NCBI RefSeq assembly: GCF_020497125.1
Contig: NC_059077.1
Location: forward strand, 25,619,340-25,683,339
DNA: 64,000 nucleotides
Reading direction: 5' to 3'
Source: Mauremys mutica
Taxonomy: Eukaryota; Chordata; Testudines; Geoemydidae
Each line of letters starts with the position of its first letter. Position 1 is the stretch's first letter. Both the position numbers and the translations under genes were made by a program. The notes below the pieces were generated by a model, which ran no database searches, was not told where the DNA came from, and saw only the letters and a list, made by a program, of their open reading frames with translations. Shown piece by piece: positions 33,850 through 44,160 of the stretch.

Positions 33850-34372
33850 ATGTGTATATATTTTTAAAAATGGGGCAAATCATTCCTGGGATTTTTTCCT
33901 CAATAGTTAGCCATGTCCAAACCATGTTGAGATCAAAGTCAACGCCTTGAACTGCACCCAGAAGCAAACAGGGAACAAGTTTAGTGGCGTTAATTAATTC
34001 AATATGGACCTCACTGTCTAATACCACCTATTAGGTCTAACCAGAGGTCTAACCAGATAGATAGAAAAGATATTTTGGCTGCTGCTAACATCTGAAATGT
34101 TAGGAGCAGTCAGTGAAATAGAAAGAGCCCAAAATAGCAAGTCTCTTGTAACGTGTGGACAAACCCTCTCAATAATGGGCCAAAAGGACCCCATGATCCC
34201 TTCATTTCCCCATCCCTCTAGCATCACCTTTGCCTTGTGTGAATTAAAGTTCAGCCATCTTGCTCTCATCCACATCTGTCTTGGGCAAGCACTGGGAAAG
34301 CTGCACCATCTGCGTCTGATGGAAAATGACACAGCTGCATGTCATCAACATACTGATGGCTCACTGTAACCT
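33850..34372 (-). pseudogene. L2 LINE fossil, RT palm region
   Basis: On the minus strand the sequence near 34330-34360 reads HQYVDDMQL, the catalytic box of L2-type LINEs, which is usually HQYADDTQLY. FPSDADGAAF follows. A shifted frame gives LNFNSHKAKVMLEG, which fits the L2 block LNPDKTEVLLVG after the active site. The left part, to 33850, carries decayed downstream sequence. The change of A to V in the box is common in old copies. Several frame breaks show it is ancient and dead. It is clearly not CR1, whose box is FADDTKLGG. Confidence 0.65.
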
Positions 34373-34439
34373 TCCCCACTTCATACTTTGCTCTCCTTTT
34401 GAATATAATGGTGTAAAGTATGTAACAAGTGAATTTATC

Positions 34440-34565
34440 TCATAGCTGGAGTAGAGAACTGGAAGTCCAGCTTCTTGAGTTTCTATGCCTAGCTCTGCCA
34501 CTGACTTGTTACATGAGTTGTCACTTAACCTCTCAGTGTCTCATTTAACTCATCTGTAAAAACCC
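34440..34565 (-). mobile_element. MIR-like CORE-SINE, minus strand
   Basis: TTGTCACTTAACCTCTCAGT, TCATTTAACTCATCTGTAAA and the upstream AGCTCTGCCACTGACTTGTT reproduce, in reverse, the GAGGAAACTGAG and AAGTGACTTGCC part of MIR elements. It is about as diverged as expected for an ancient amniote SINE. Confidence 0.65.
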
Positions 34566-35399
34566 AGAAGGAGGTTTTGGTTTTTTTGGCATTTTGGGAT
34601 TCATTTTCTGCCTCTTTAAAACCTTCCTATTTAATCAGCATCTAGCAGAATATTTGTCTTTTAAGAATAAATTAATATAACAGAGATTAGCTGAATCTCT
34701 GTTCATAAGAAAGGCTGCTTCAATATGCTGTCTTAGTAGGGGAGACCATAAGATTTAGACTTTGAGGCATATTGCATTTGCTTACTCCTGGGCTGAATTG
34801 ACCCTTTGATCTTACAGTCTACAAAGATAATAAATGGATACACATCTTACAATATTTTCTTCCTTAGAAATGTAAATCATAGTTAAGGGAAATCCTACAA
34901 ACATTTATTACTGGATGTGATACTTACTACCGTGCGTTGTTCCATTGACTTCAAAGGATGACTCATGGTAGCAGGCACTATGCCTGGTAATAAGTACTTA
35001 CAAGATCATGCCCTAATGGCATAAGTGCAGCAAAATCTGGAATGAATGATGTGGTAAGGTTGCCACTGAACTCTAGTGGTTTCTATACAGGCAATCTCTC
35101 AATCTTGTGCCTACTAGGCATATTTGAAGGGTGTGTAATTTCCAGCCATGGCAGCACTGTACCACTGGCTCAGCATCACCTCCTTCCAATGCTGCCCTTT
35201 CCACCATCACAACCTTACCCTAGTTCCTCCTTCAAGAGCAAATCTGGATTCAAACAAAGATCTTGTAAAGAAGTCTATGAAACTGTTTTTAACATATCTA
35301 GGGCAGGTTCAGAGAATGATACCAGACTAACAATAGGCGGATGGGGTCATGTTCTAATGTACTGTAACCTCCCAAGCTGTTCAGCCCATCTCAGGTGCA
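34566..35399. other. Unassigned sequence
   Basis: Nothing recognised. The 136-codon frame at 35042-35452 runs into the CR1 piece and has no domain. Confidence 0.42.
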
Positions 35400-36248
35400 G
35401 ACAATCATTTCTGCCTGTGGCACACAATAGTTTAGTCTTCTATGGGATCTAATTTTGGTTGTTGGATTTAGTGTGTGGGTACTGTGACAAAGTTCCTCCT
35501 CTACCTTGATGGGTCCTGCACTTATTGGCAGATTTGCTCACCTCACAGATTCACCCTGTAGGTCAGGAAACAGCCCAGAGACCTTCCCCTCTGGTAGAAG
35601 CCACAGTCCAGGTCAATTCCTCCTGTGTTTGATCAGGAGTTGAGAGTTTTGGGGGGAACCTGGGCCCACCCTCTACTCTGGGTTCCAGCCCATGGCCCTG
35701 TGGACTGCAGCTGTCTAAAGTGCCTCCTGGTACAGTTGCACAACAGCTACAACTCCCTGGGCTACTTCCCTATGGCCTCCTCCCAACACCTTCTTTGTCC
35801 TCACCACCGGACTTTCCTCCTGATGTCTGATAACACTTGTACTTCTCAGTCCTCCAGCAGTGCCTACTCACTCTCAGCTTCTTGCACACCTCTTGCTCCC
35901 AGTTCCTCTCACACACACTTCCTCTCCTTTGGCCTGACTGGAGTGAGCCCTTTCATAGCATCAGAGGGGCCTTAATTAGAGTCAGGTGCTTAACAGCCTC
36001 ACTTGACTCTTAGCAGGTTAATTGGAGTCAGGTGTTCTCATTAGCCTGGAACAGCCCCTGCTCTGGTCACTCAGGGAACAAAAAGCTGCTTATCGAGTGG
36101 CCAGTATATCTCCCTTCGACTACTCTGCTGTTCCCAACTGGCCTGGGTCTATCACAGTACTTAGTGATGTTGCTGGCCTGTGATATACTGGAGGTCAGAC
36201 TAGATGATCTGATCATTTCTTCTGCCCTTAAACTTTATGACTTTATAT
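35400..36248 (+). mobile_element. CR1 3' end, split by a solo LTR
   Basis: GATCTAATTTTGGTTGTTGG before the LTR and GGCCTGTGATATACTGGAGG, then TCAGACTAGATGATCTGATC after it, are consecutive parts of a reptile CR1 3' UTR. The LTR (35483-36156) sits between them. The tail is decayed (TTTATGACTTTAT). Confidence 0.72.
35483..36156 (+). mobile_element. Solo LTR, 674 bp, TSD GTAC
   Basis: Starts TGTGACAAAGTTCCTCCTC and ends TCTATCACA, so it has the TG...CA ends of an LTR with a short terminal inverted repeat (TGTGA/TCACA). GTAC lies directly before (35479-35482) and after (36157-36160), a 4-bp TSD as made by gammaretrovirus-like elements and some others. I recognise the text as a common turtle LTR. 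No internal region is present, so it arose by recombination between two LTRs. Frames inside are chance. Confidence 0.82.
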
Positions 36249-37610
36249 AGACAGAACAGGTGGTTGCCCTGGGGGGCAATATTGTCATGTGCATAATTAC
36301 AGAATGTATAGCTGTCTGTCTATATCCTAGTGCCAACAACAAGCCAGTAGTCACTGTTTATCATGTGAGTGACTATTGGTTGGGAAGTTGGCTGGGTATA
36401 GATTTTCCCTTTCCCCCTGTAATACATATATTTATTTAGCACTCCACACCAAAGCTCTGTACAACAGATTACAAACAACTGCAGTCTCATAAAAACCTAA
36501 TAAAATGCCTGACACAGATACACAGAAGAGGAGGCCAAATTTAAACAAAGGAATGAAAACATTTTGAAGGGAAGATGGCAAATATAGGGCCAACAGTGAT
36601 TGCTCTAAAATCACATTTAAGAAAAAAATCCACATATGTGCTTTGTAAAAATGGGGATATCTATGGGAATTGAGGATGCACAGTATATTTCAGGACTGAC
36701 CCGGTAAAGAATCTGAGGATTTAGTTCATACAGTCGTAACAGAGAACAGTGACATTTAACATCCTGGTTTAATTTAAAAACTGATTCAAATGAACACTTG
36801 TAAATTTGACTGCTGGTACTCCTGAGGATACCATCTCCCATTAAAGGTTCCTGCAGGTGACTTATGCCTGCCTCACCCAGAAAATGTGCACAAAATCAAG
36901 GGTGAGCTGAAGGGAAAGTGTTTTGCAGAAGCACTAAACCGTGTGGCCCCTCTCAGAACGCTTTGGTCACATGGAAAACTCCCGTGCAGAGGCAACAGTC
37001 TGTGAAATTCGTCAGGGGGGGCCAGATGCTGCTGCTGAAAGCCAAGGAGAGCCAGGGAATGACATGCAAGTGGCAGAGAAAAGAAAATGCATAAATAAGT
37101 CAGCACATCTAGTACTTAACCTGTCAACGGCATGTTTTACTTGTAGATATACCCAAGGCTAGTGCAAAGCAAATCAAACATTAAAATTCATACAACAGCA
37201 AAAAGTTAGGCAACGAAGAGGCATTTTTAAGACTCACACATTCTTTTCTTCAAAGTAGGCCATCCTGGCTCCTGAACATGAGGCATCCAAATCAGTTTCC
37301 TAAGATAATCCATTACAAATTATGACCAGCTTCCAAAAGCATGGTTGGAAGCTTGGCATGATCTGCTGCCTAGGTTTCACTTTTCTGTCCTGTTCATCTC
37401 AGACAAGTTCCAGGCATGACAGGTCAGGAGACTGTTGGGTTCACACTATGAATTTTTTAAATGATTTTTATTTTATTTTTAATTTCCACACAAATGCATG
37501 CCAGCAGCACAACTCATCAGCCGTAGACATAGCTCTCAAAGCTATGCTGCCCTTCTGTAGATCATGCTGCAAAACAAATTAAGGTCTAGTTACATAGAAA
37601 AGTGATTAGG
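36249..37610. other. Unassigned sequence
   Basis: 36421-36570 (TTTAGCACTCCACACCAAAG, CTCTGTACAACAGATTACAA) resembles a dispersed amniote repeat around the phrase CAAAGCTCTGTACAA. Nothing else identified. Confidence 0.4.
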
Positions 37611-38164
37611 ATTAAGGCTGCAATTCTTTCACGGAAGTCACGGATTCCGTAACTTTCCACAAGCTCTGTGATTTCTGCAGTGGCTGGTGCGGCTGACTTC
37701 AGGGCCCTACAGACAGCTGTACTGGCCGCTACTGGAGCAACCCAGGGCCAGCTGCTCTGGAGGTCACCGGGGCCAGTCAAACTAGCTGCTGCTTAGGAGG
37801 CCTGGGTCAGCTGGCTTCAGGAACCGCGGGCGTAGCGGACAGTGTGGTGGCTCCAGGAACCGCCAGAGCAGCAATCCTGGGGGTATCCTGGGGGTGTCGC
37901 TGGAGCAGTAGCGGTCCCAGGGTGGCTGGAGTGGTGGCCTGGGGTGTCCCCAGAAGCAGTGGCTGGGGGGCAGTCAACCCCCAGCCCTGGCGCAGGCCCC
38001 ACCCAGCAGGGCCCCCCCAGTGCAGTGGGGCCCCAGAGGTAGAGATTTAGTTAGGGGTATTTTGGGTAAAAATCATGGACAGGTCACAGGCTCTGAATTT
38101 TTATTTATTGCCAGTGACCTATGACTTTTACCAAAAATACCTGTGACTAAATCTTAGCCTTAAT
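37611..38164. mobile_element. TIR element with GC-rich core (AAGGCT...AGCCTT ends)
   Basis: ATTAAGGCT at 37611-37619 is the exact inverse of AGCCTTAAT at 38156-38164. Further in, TCACGGAAGTCACGGATTCC and the repeated pair GGTATTTTGGGTAAAAATCA / GACTTTTACCAAAAATACC fold back. The core is GC-rich with CAGCTGG and CCAGGAACCGC modules. I recognise it as a reptile non-autonomous DNA transposon. Target duplication is TTA/TAA-like but ambiguous. Confidence 0.68.
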
Positions 38165-40023
38165 TATGATCAGTGAAATAGCCATGATTTCTCATAAATT
38201 TACAGTCCCCAAAAGGCGAAGAAACCCCATTCATGCTCTCCTGTCTCCAAATCATACCTTTTACAATCAGAAACAGCCTTCTTATAAAATTAGGACATGC
38301 TTTATAAATATATCGTGGTTTTAAGTCTTCATGGTGTAGTAGCTTTTCGATGTGGAAAGTACCCACGCTGGTCAATGCAAGAACAATTAGATATTTGTTG
38401 TTTGTAGAAGGGATTCACTTGTCATTCCATCGATTTCTCTTTTTTTGTTTGTTTGTTTGCTGGGCGTTTTCAACCCACTTATTTCAAAACCTTTCCCATT
38501 TTTGCCCTTTCCACCAGGGATGGGTAAACAAGATCAGATAAAGTCAAAAATCTTTCCCCATGTCTCGGGCTGAACGTATGTGGAATATTTTTGAATTTTA
38601 GAAAGTTGGGTTAAATGTTTCACTTGCTCTTGTGTTTAGGTACTGGCCAGGATGAAAAACACAAATCCCAAAATACAAGGAGAAAAACTGTTGTCACAGT
38701 ATTAGTGGCCTGACAGCAATCACCAGAAATTTCTCAACAAAGCCAAGATTTCCACCTGAATTTTGCATACCCAAGAGGATTGGATAGTTCTGATAACCAT
38801 CCAAACAGAACTGACATTCTGAAATTTGGATGCTGGTGATGGGCAGATTTAAAAAATTCTGCCCCCTGTATTTCCTGAAAAATTGCATAAGCTGTATACA
38901 CAAAGGGCTAAATTCATAACTGGTGTAAACTCTTGGCTTCTTGGGATAGATGGATGAATTTTGGCCACATGACTTTTGTTTCTCTTTCTGAGCTGTATTG
39001 AAGTCCTTAGATCCTGCACACTTTTGTTCTGCATGGAAATAATATTGCACCTCTTTATGACATCATTTTGATGCACCAGCCCATTCTTGTTTTCCCCCAA
39101 CGAGTCTCTAGAGAGGCTGGAAGACTGTTTTGGATCATTTGCTCACAATGTGATTTAATCCTGGATTAGGTAAAGTCAGATGTAAGGGGATACGGTACCA
39201 GTCCTGAATCCTGTGCATAGAATGTTAGACCTTACAACTGTCTCAGTTTGATCAGGACATCCGGATTTTGTAACATCATTTTATAACTGTTCCTCTGTCC
39301 CTAATTCCATCCTGTAGAGTTCTGAGACTATGTAACAAGAAGCCACCAAGTTACTATCCCTTGCTTCTATCTGCCAGTGTCACCTGCTGTTCTGGCATCA
39401 TCATCCAAGCATGTCACACTATCAATAGGAATGTCAGTTTGATGTTTGAGATTCACAACTAGCACTCAGACTGGGGAGAGGGTTGACTTCTGGAGCCAGA
39501 GCTGAGTTTGGGAGCACATAAAAGCACTGGAGTCCCCTCGCTTTTTGGCAGGACTTCAAGGATTATCCCAATGAAGAGATCTTGACAGCATACTTGTAAA
39601 CTCCACAGGCCCCAGGGGCTCAAACACCATGATATTTATGCTGGGGTCTGGATTGCCAAAATAGTTTTACTGTTATGCAGACATAGGTCTCTTGGTAAGA
39701 ACTAGCATTTCTGACACCTGTTAATCGGCATTTGAAAGAATAAGGACTGTCTAAAGTCTGTAAAGTAGCAGAGCATGACAATGCCTTGAAAGCCTATGTT
39801 TGGCATTTTTCTGTTCTCTGTTTAAACTTACCTCAGCTCCATGAGCACCACAAATATTTGTAAAAGCCAATATCAAATGGAAGAATTACATGGTGTATTG
39901 TTGGCATTCCTGATATATTTAGTACAAGAAGCTCTCAGAGCTCGCTGGGTCTTTATTACAGCCTCAGTCTCTGCAAAAAGGAAAAAAATAAAGCTTTTAA
40001 ATTAAATAGGAGCTAAGGCTCCG
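38165..40023. other. Unassigned AT-rich sequence, 1.9 kb
   Basis: No signal I can support on either strand. The minus frame at 38694-39050 has no recognisable domain. Confidence 0.45.
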
Positions 40024-40121
40024 ATACAGCAAAGCACCTAAACATGTGCTCTTCTTTAACAGGACTACATGTGTGCTTTAAAGTTAATCACGAGCTTAAG
40101 CGCTTTGGTGAATCAGGGCCT
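40024..40121. repeat. Dispersed amniote palindromic repeat, fuller copy
   Basis: CAGCAAAGCACCTAAACATG is inverted against CATGTGTGCTTTAAAGTTAA and GCTTAAGCGCTTTGGTGAAT, ending in CAGGGCC. Same family as the half-copy at 5026-5083. Confidence 0.55.
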
Positions 40122-40257
40122 ATGTCATGTGGAATTGATGTATCTAAGCCGAGTGCTTTGTAATATTTCACCAGGCAAAATAAATAGGTTCTTTCCATTC
40201 CCCTGGTGTGGGGTGGCTGAGTATGCTGCTCTGTGAGAGTAGGAGAACATGATTTAA

Positions 40258-40480
40258 GCAGAAGGGGAAAGGGGGGAGAGAGAAAGAAAGTGGTAAAGAG
40301 AAGGGAAGATAAAGAACTTCTTTCTTTTTCCTCATCTCCCGTTCTTTTTTCCCTTCTCAAAACTTTGTCCCCCTGTCTCCAACCTCATGTCCTTTCCTTT
40401 CTTGTCCTCTTCCATTTTATCCCTTCTTTCTTACCTTCTTGCCTGCCTGTCTCACAAAACACCATCTTGCCCTCTCCTGG
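40258..40480. repeat. Polypurine run joined to a long polypyrimidine run
   Basis: 40260-40317 is almost all A/G (GGAAAGGGGGGAGAGAGAAA and similar), then 40318-40480 is almost all C/T. The junction (AAGAACTTCTTTCTT) is a small inverted repeat. Such tracts can adopt triplex structure. It also leads into a splice-acceptor-like site at 40498. The 106-codon frame here is low complexity. Confidence 0.65.
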
Positions 40481-40498
40481 ACAACTGTACATTTGCAG

Positions 40499-40549
40499 GC
40501 AAATACCGAGGGTTATACAGAGACCGTCTCTTCAGCAGGGACATAATTG
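40499..40549 (+). other. Possible 51-bp microexon
   Basis: A long pyrimidine tract ends in TACATTTGCAG, and 51 bases later TTG/GTGAGTG is a strong donor. The segment is open in two frames: one reads KYRGLYRDRLFSRDII, the other is part of a longer low-complexity frame. I do not recognise the peptide, and no partner exon was found, so this is only a candidate. Confidence 0.22.
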
Positions 40550-41851
40550 GTGAGTGACTCCTCATTTGGTACCTCCATTGCCTCTCAGTAGGTGCACCCT
40601 TTACACCATTAAAGATAAATGTCCTGTAGACTCGACCTCTGCAGTACAGTAATAAGGATATTTAAACCTAACAACTTTATTGCCCATACATAGCTTTATT
40701 GTAATCACCTTTGGTTTTTCCTATCTCTTCTGAAGGAGTGCTCTCTCAATTCCAGGGCTGTGAAGAGAAGTAAGTGGCCTTCAATTCATATCATGTCAGT
40801 CAATCAACAAAGCCACTTGACAGGGGACTGGGAGGTATGTATCTTCATATTCACAACGGCTTGTAAACATTGGCACACATGGAACATCATATTAGATAGC
40901 TGGTTAGGCCCTTCCCAGTTTGGGCCTGACTCCCTTATGTTGCTGCTTGCCTGCTCTTCATCCTGACAGCAGCTGTTATCGGCTTCCTCTTGCCCTCTCT
41001 CTATGTTATCACTGCTCTGTCTGCCACCAGCAGAGCAAAATTAACCAATTAATGTAGTCTACCATCCAGGGAGTGAATGACATATAAGAATGCTGGTAAG
41101 AGACCCATCTGCATTGTTTGGCTTCAGTTAGCTGACATGGGTCAGGGTTAGTATCTCTGTTATATGACAGGGATCAATATCCATTGATTCCAGCAGCTAC
41201 TGTTATAAACTCCCTGTCTGCCTCCTTCATGCTACCATTGGCAAGATTCAGTCATAGCCCAATCACAGTAGCCTTAGTACCTTTAGAGGAGCCAAAAGGA
41301 AACCTCTCTCTGACCAGTCAAACTGGAGACGTGCTAAGCTTCTCTCAGATGGTAGTTGCACTTTCATTACCTCATAGTTACATAGGATTAGTCAGATCAG
41401 ATCAGTCCTTCTAATCCTGCATCTTCCCTTCCATAGTGCCTAGCGCAAATGTTACAGTAATACTGTTAATTCAGCAAAGTTCACTTTATGACATAATCAG
41501 TAATATATAAAGCTACAAATATAACTGGGAAAACAGGAATCCATATGTTCAGCAGGTACTAATATAGAGAAGCTGGTGTAACCTTCACATTTGCATGCCC
41601 ATTGTATTTTAGGTAGGTTTATTTGTACTCTATTACCTTTTTTAGGAAAGTAGGGTGGAAAGGGAATAAAATACAAGGAGGTAAGTGCAATTATTCCAAT
41701 GATCACACCATTTCATATTCAGAAAATGTATTATTTTATTATATTTGTATTTTGATAGTGCAAAGATGGCTCATTGTGCAAGGTACAGTGCAAGTCCAGA
41801 AATAGACAAAAGCCCAGATTGTTAAAGGTATTTATGTACTGTTGCGCTCAG
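40550..41851. other. Unassigned sequence
   Basis: No gene supported. 41725-41815 (TTATATTTGTATTTTGATAG, AAGGTACAGTGCAAGTCC) resembles the dispersed amniote repeat with CATTGTGCTAGGCACTGTAC, here decayed. Confidence 0.4.
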
Positions 41852-41980
41852 CGTTGCAATGCCTAATTGATTTTGGAACCTAAACCTCCTTTTCCAAAGG
41901 AATTTAGGCAGTTAGGAGCCTAAATCCCACTAACTGTCCCTTTTGAAAATGAGACTTGGGCTCCAAAATCAGTTAGGTTT
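41852..41980. repeat. Palindromic dispersed repeat (CCTAA..TTTTGG arms)
   Basis: GCCTAATTGATTTTGGAACC is inverted against GGCTCCAAAATCAGTTAGG, with an inner AAAGGAATTTAGGCAGTTAG stem. It abuts the truncated hAT that follows. Confidence 0.55.
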
Positions 41981-42400
41981 GCATTATCTCCTGTAAATGT
42001 AAACAAACTTGTTTGCCTGAGCGATTGGCTGAACAAGAAATAGGACTGAGTGAACTTGTAGGCTCTGAAGTTTTATATTGTTTTGTTTTTGAGTGCAGTT
42101 ATGTAACAAAAAAAATCTACATTTGTAAATTGTACTTTCACGACAAAGAGATTGCACTACAGAACTTGTCTGAGGTGAATTGAAAAATACTATTTCTTTT
42201 GTTTATCATTTTTACAGTGCAAATATCTGTAATCAAAAATAATATATGCTTTGATTTCAATTAAAATATATGAAAATGTAGAAAAACATAAAATATGTAA
42301 TGAATTTCGATTGGTATTCTATTGTTTAATAGTGCAATTAATCGCAATTAATTTTTTTTAGTTAATCGCGTGAGTTAACTGTGATTAATCAACCACCCTA
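41981..42400 (+). mobile_element. Truncated relative of the fold-back hAT
   Basis: Begins inside the transposase end: LSPVNVNKLVCLSDWLNKK then a stop, the same C-terminus as in the left arm of the element at 17581-19205. It continues with the same 3' text (TGAATTGAAAAATACTATTT, GTGCAATTAATCGCAATTAA) to a decayed terminal ATCAACCACCCTA where the family has GACAGCCCTA. Only one arm is present, so this copy is not a hairpin. It confirms what the right arm looks like outside the palindrome. Confidence 0.82.
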
Positions 42401-42493
42401 ATTAAATTCAATATATTATATGCTGTTTCCACATTTTCAGTTTTCACTATATCACAGATTTTTATATTGAAAGCAAGTAACAATGTTATAGAA

Positions 42494-42802
42494 CAGGGGT
42501 CCGCAACCCTTCAGAAGTGGTATGCCGAGTCTTCATTTATTCATTCTAATTTAAGGTTTTGTGTGCCAGTAATACATTTTAACGTTTTTAGAAGGTCTCT
42601 TTCTATAAGTCTATAATATATAACTAAACGATTGCTGTATATAAAGTAAATAGGTTTTTAAAATGTTTAAGAAGCTTAATTTAAAATTAAATTAAAATAC
42701 AGAGCGCCCCGGACTGGTGGCCAGGACTCGGACAGTGTGAGTGCCACTGAAAATCAGCCCCTTGCCGCCTTTGGCATGCATGCCATAGGTTGCCTACCCC
42801 TG
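42494..42802. mobile_element. Non-autonomous hAT (Charlie-like ends), exact 8-bp TSD
   Basis: Left end CAGGGGTCCGCAACCCTTC and inverted right end AGGTTGCCTACCCCTG. TTATAGAA occurs directly before (42486-42493) and after (42803-42810), an exact 8-bp TSD. The CAGGGGTCGGCAACC-type end is that of hAT-Charlie MITEs. AT-rich centre, no coding sequence. Confidence 0.9.
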
Positions 42803-42810
42803 TTATAGAA

Positions 42811-44012
42811 GTTGTTGAGGTGAAGCTGGAGGTTTTGATAGTTTGAGAAATGGTACTTTTGGCACCCAAGGAAATGGTTTCAAATTATGGTATGAGCATA
42901 GTAGCTAGGTATAATAAAGTTAACTATATCAACAATGAAATGACCATCATTAGGTTTCAGATTCAACCAATTGAAATGAATGGAGCAATTAACACCTCTC
43001 AGAACTATATGGCTATCTGCAGATTCAGGAAGACTTTCACTGCACCACTTTATATTGACTCACACTTTCAATTTTTTTCTCTGCAACCAGAAGGGCTAGA
43101 TATTATATATATATATTTTTTAATGAAAGCTTAGATTTTGAGACACAATTCTGTGGCAAAGCATGAATTCCACAGCTGTGAAGTAACAGAACACACAGGG
43201 TCCTGTTTATAACTTCCTTTTCTCCAGCCAAATTTATTCAGACTGAAGACCTTATTCTCCTCTCACATATTCCTATTTGAATCAGGAGCAACACTATTGA
43301 TTTCAGTGGAGTTATAATCCATGTAAAACCATGATATGGGTACCTGGTTTTAAGTTTAGTCAACCCTGAAGCAATTTTTGAGTTATCCATTCTCATAAAA
43401 ATAAAATCTCAGTATAAGAAACACCTCAGCAAGAGTTCACCAAACTTTTTTTTTAAAGGTATAAGCAATTGAAAACGAGGACCTTAAAATGGATGTATCT
43501 CTCTACCAATTGAAAGAGTGCTATGGAATGCTCCAATTCAGGATTTCTTGCTGTCTGTATTTGCCTGTTTCTAAAAAGGGTTAGGAGATGCTACTCTAGC
43601 AGAAATTCAGACTTGAAGCTACATCAGCTCTGGATTTGCCTCTCTGACTCTTTGTTGTATCCTGGCTGTGGGGTTTTATTTTGTCGTCTTTAGATTTTGC
43701 TTCTTTCTACATTTTCTTGTTATATGAACAATTCTCATCCACTCCTTCCCCACACTCAATCAGGTTTCTATTCATTTTAGCAGCACTTCTCAGTTACCTC
43801 TGAAAGCATTTTCAGAGCAAATAAATCCTCAAACTATTAAAAATAATTCCCAATAAAATGGGGTTTAGAAAAGTGAATTTACACCAGAAATGGGAGGAAT
43901 GTGTAGTGACAAGAGGTGACCCTGTCACAGTTAAGATACACAACTGATTTCCGGGCCTTGCCTATCACAGCAATCTTGTGGGCAAACTGCGCCCCCTGGT
44001 GCCTAATATATG
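42811..44012. other. Unassigned sequence
   Basis: A TATATATATATAT run lies at 43105-43118. The 94-codon frame at 42850-43134 has no recognisable domain. 43240-43330 has the dispersed TTGATTTCAGTGGAGTTA repeat type. Confidence 0.42.
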
Positions 44013-44160
44013 CCAAGATTTTCAAAAGTGCTTAGTGGCTTTGGGTATAGGCTGGGTAGCTCAGTGCTTTTTGAAAATCAGCCCCTTTTAAGGTGTCTCA
44101 AGTTAGGTACCCAAAAACTGGGTCACACAAAATAATGAGGCACTTCTGAAAATCTTGTCC
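44013..44160. mobile_element. Second copy of the 692-863 palindromic MITE
   Basis: CCAAGATTTTCAAAAGTGCT at the left is inverted against GGCACTTCTGAAAATCTTG at the right, with the same inner TGAAAATCAGCCCCTTTTAA and GGTGTCTCAAGTTAGG text. No clear TSD remains. Confidence 0.72.

Noticed and set aside
35483..36156. A coding gene suggested by the 116-codon frame at 35625-35975
   Set aside because: It lies wholly inside the solo LTR, and the translation is low-information serine/leucine text.
40233..40553. 106-codon frame
   Set aside because: Low-complexity translation of the purine/pyrimidine tract; only the last 17 codons overlap the possible microexon, and in a different frame from the better one.
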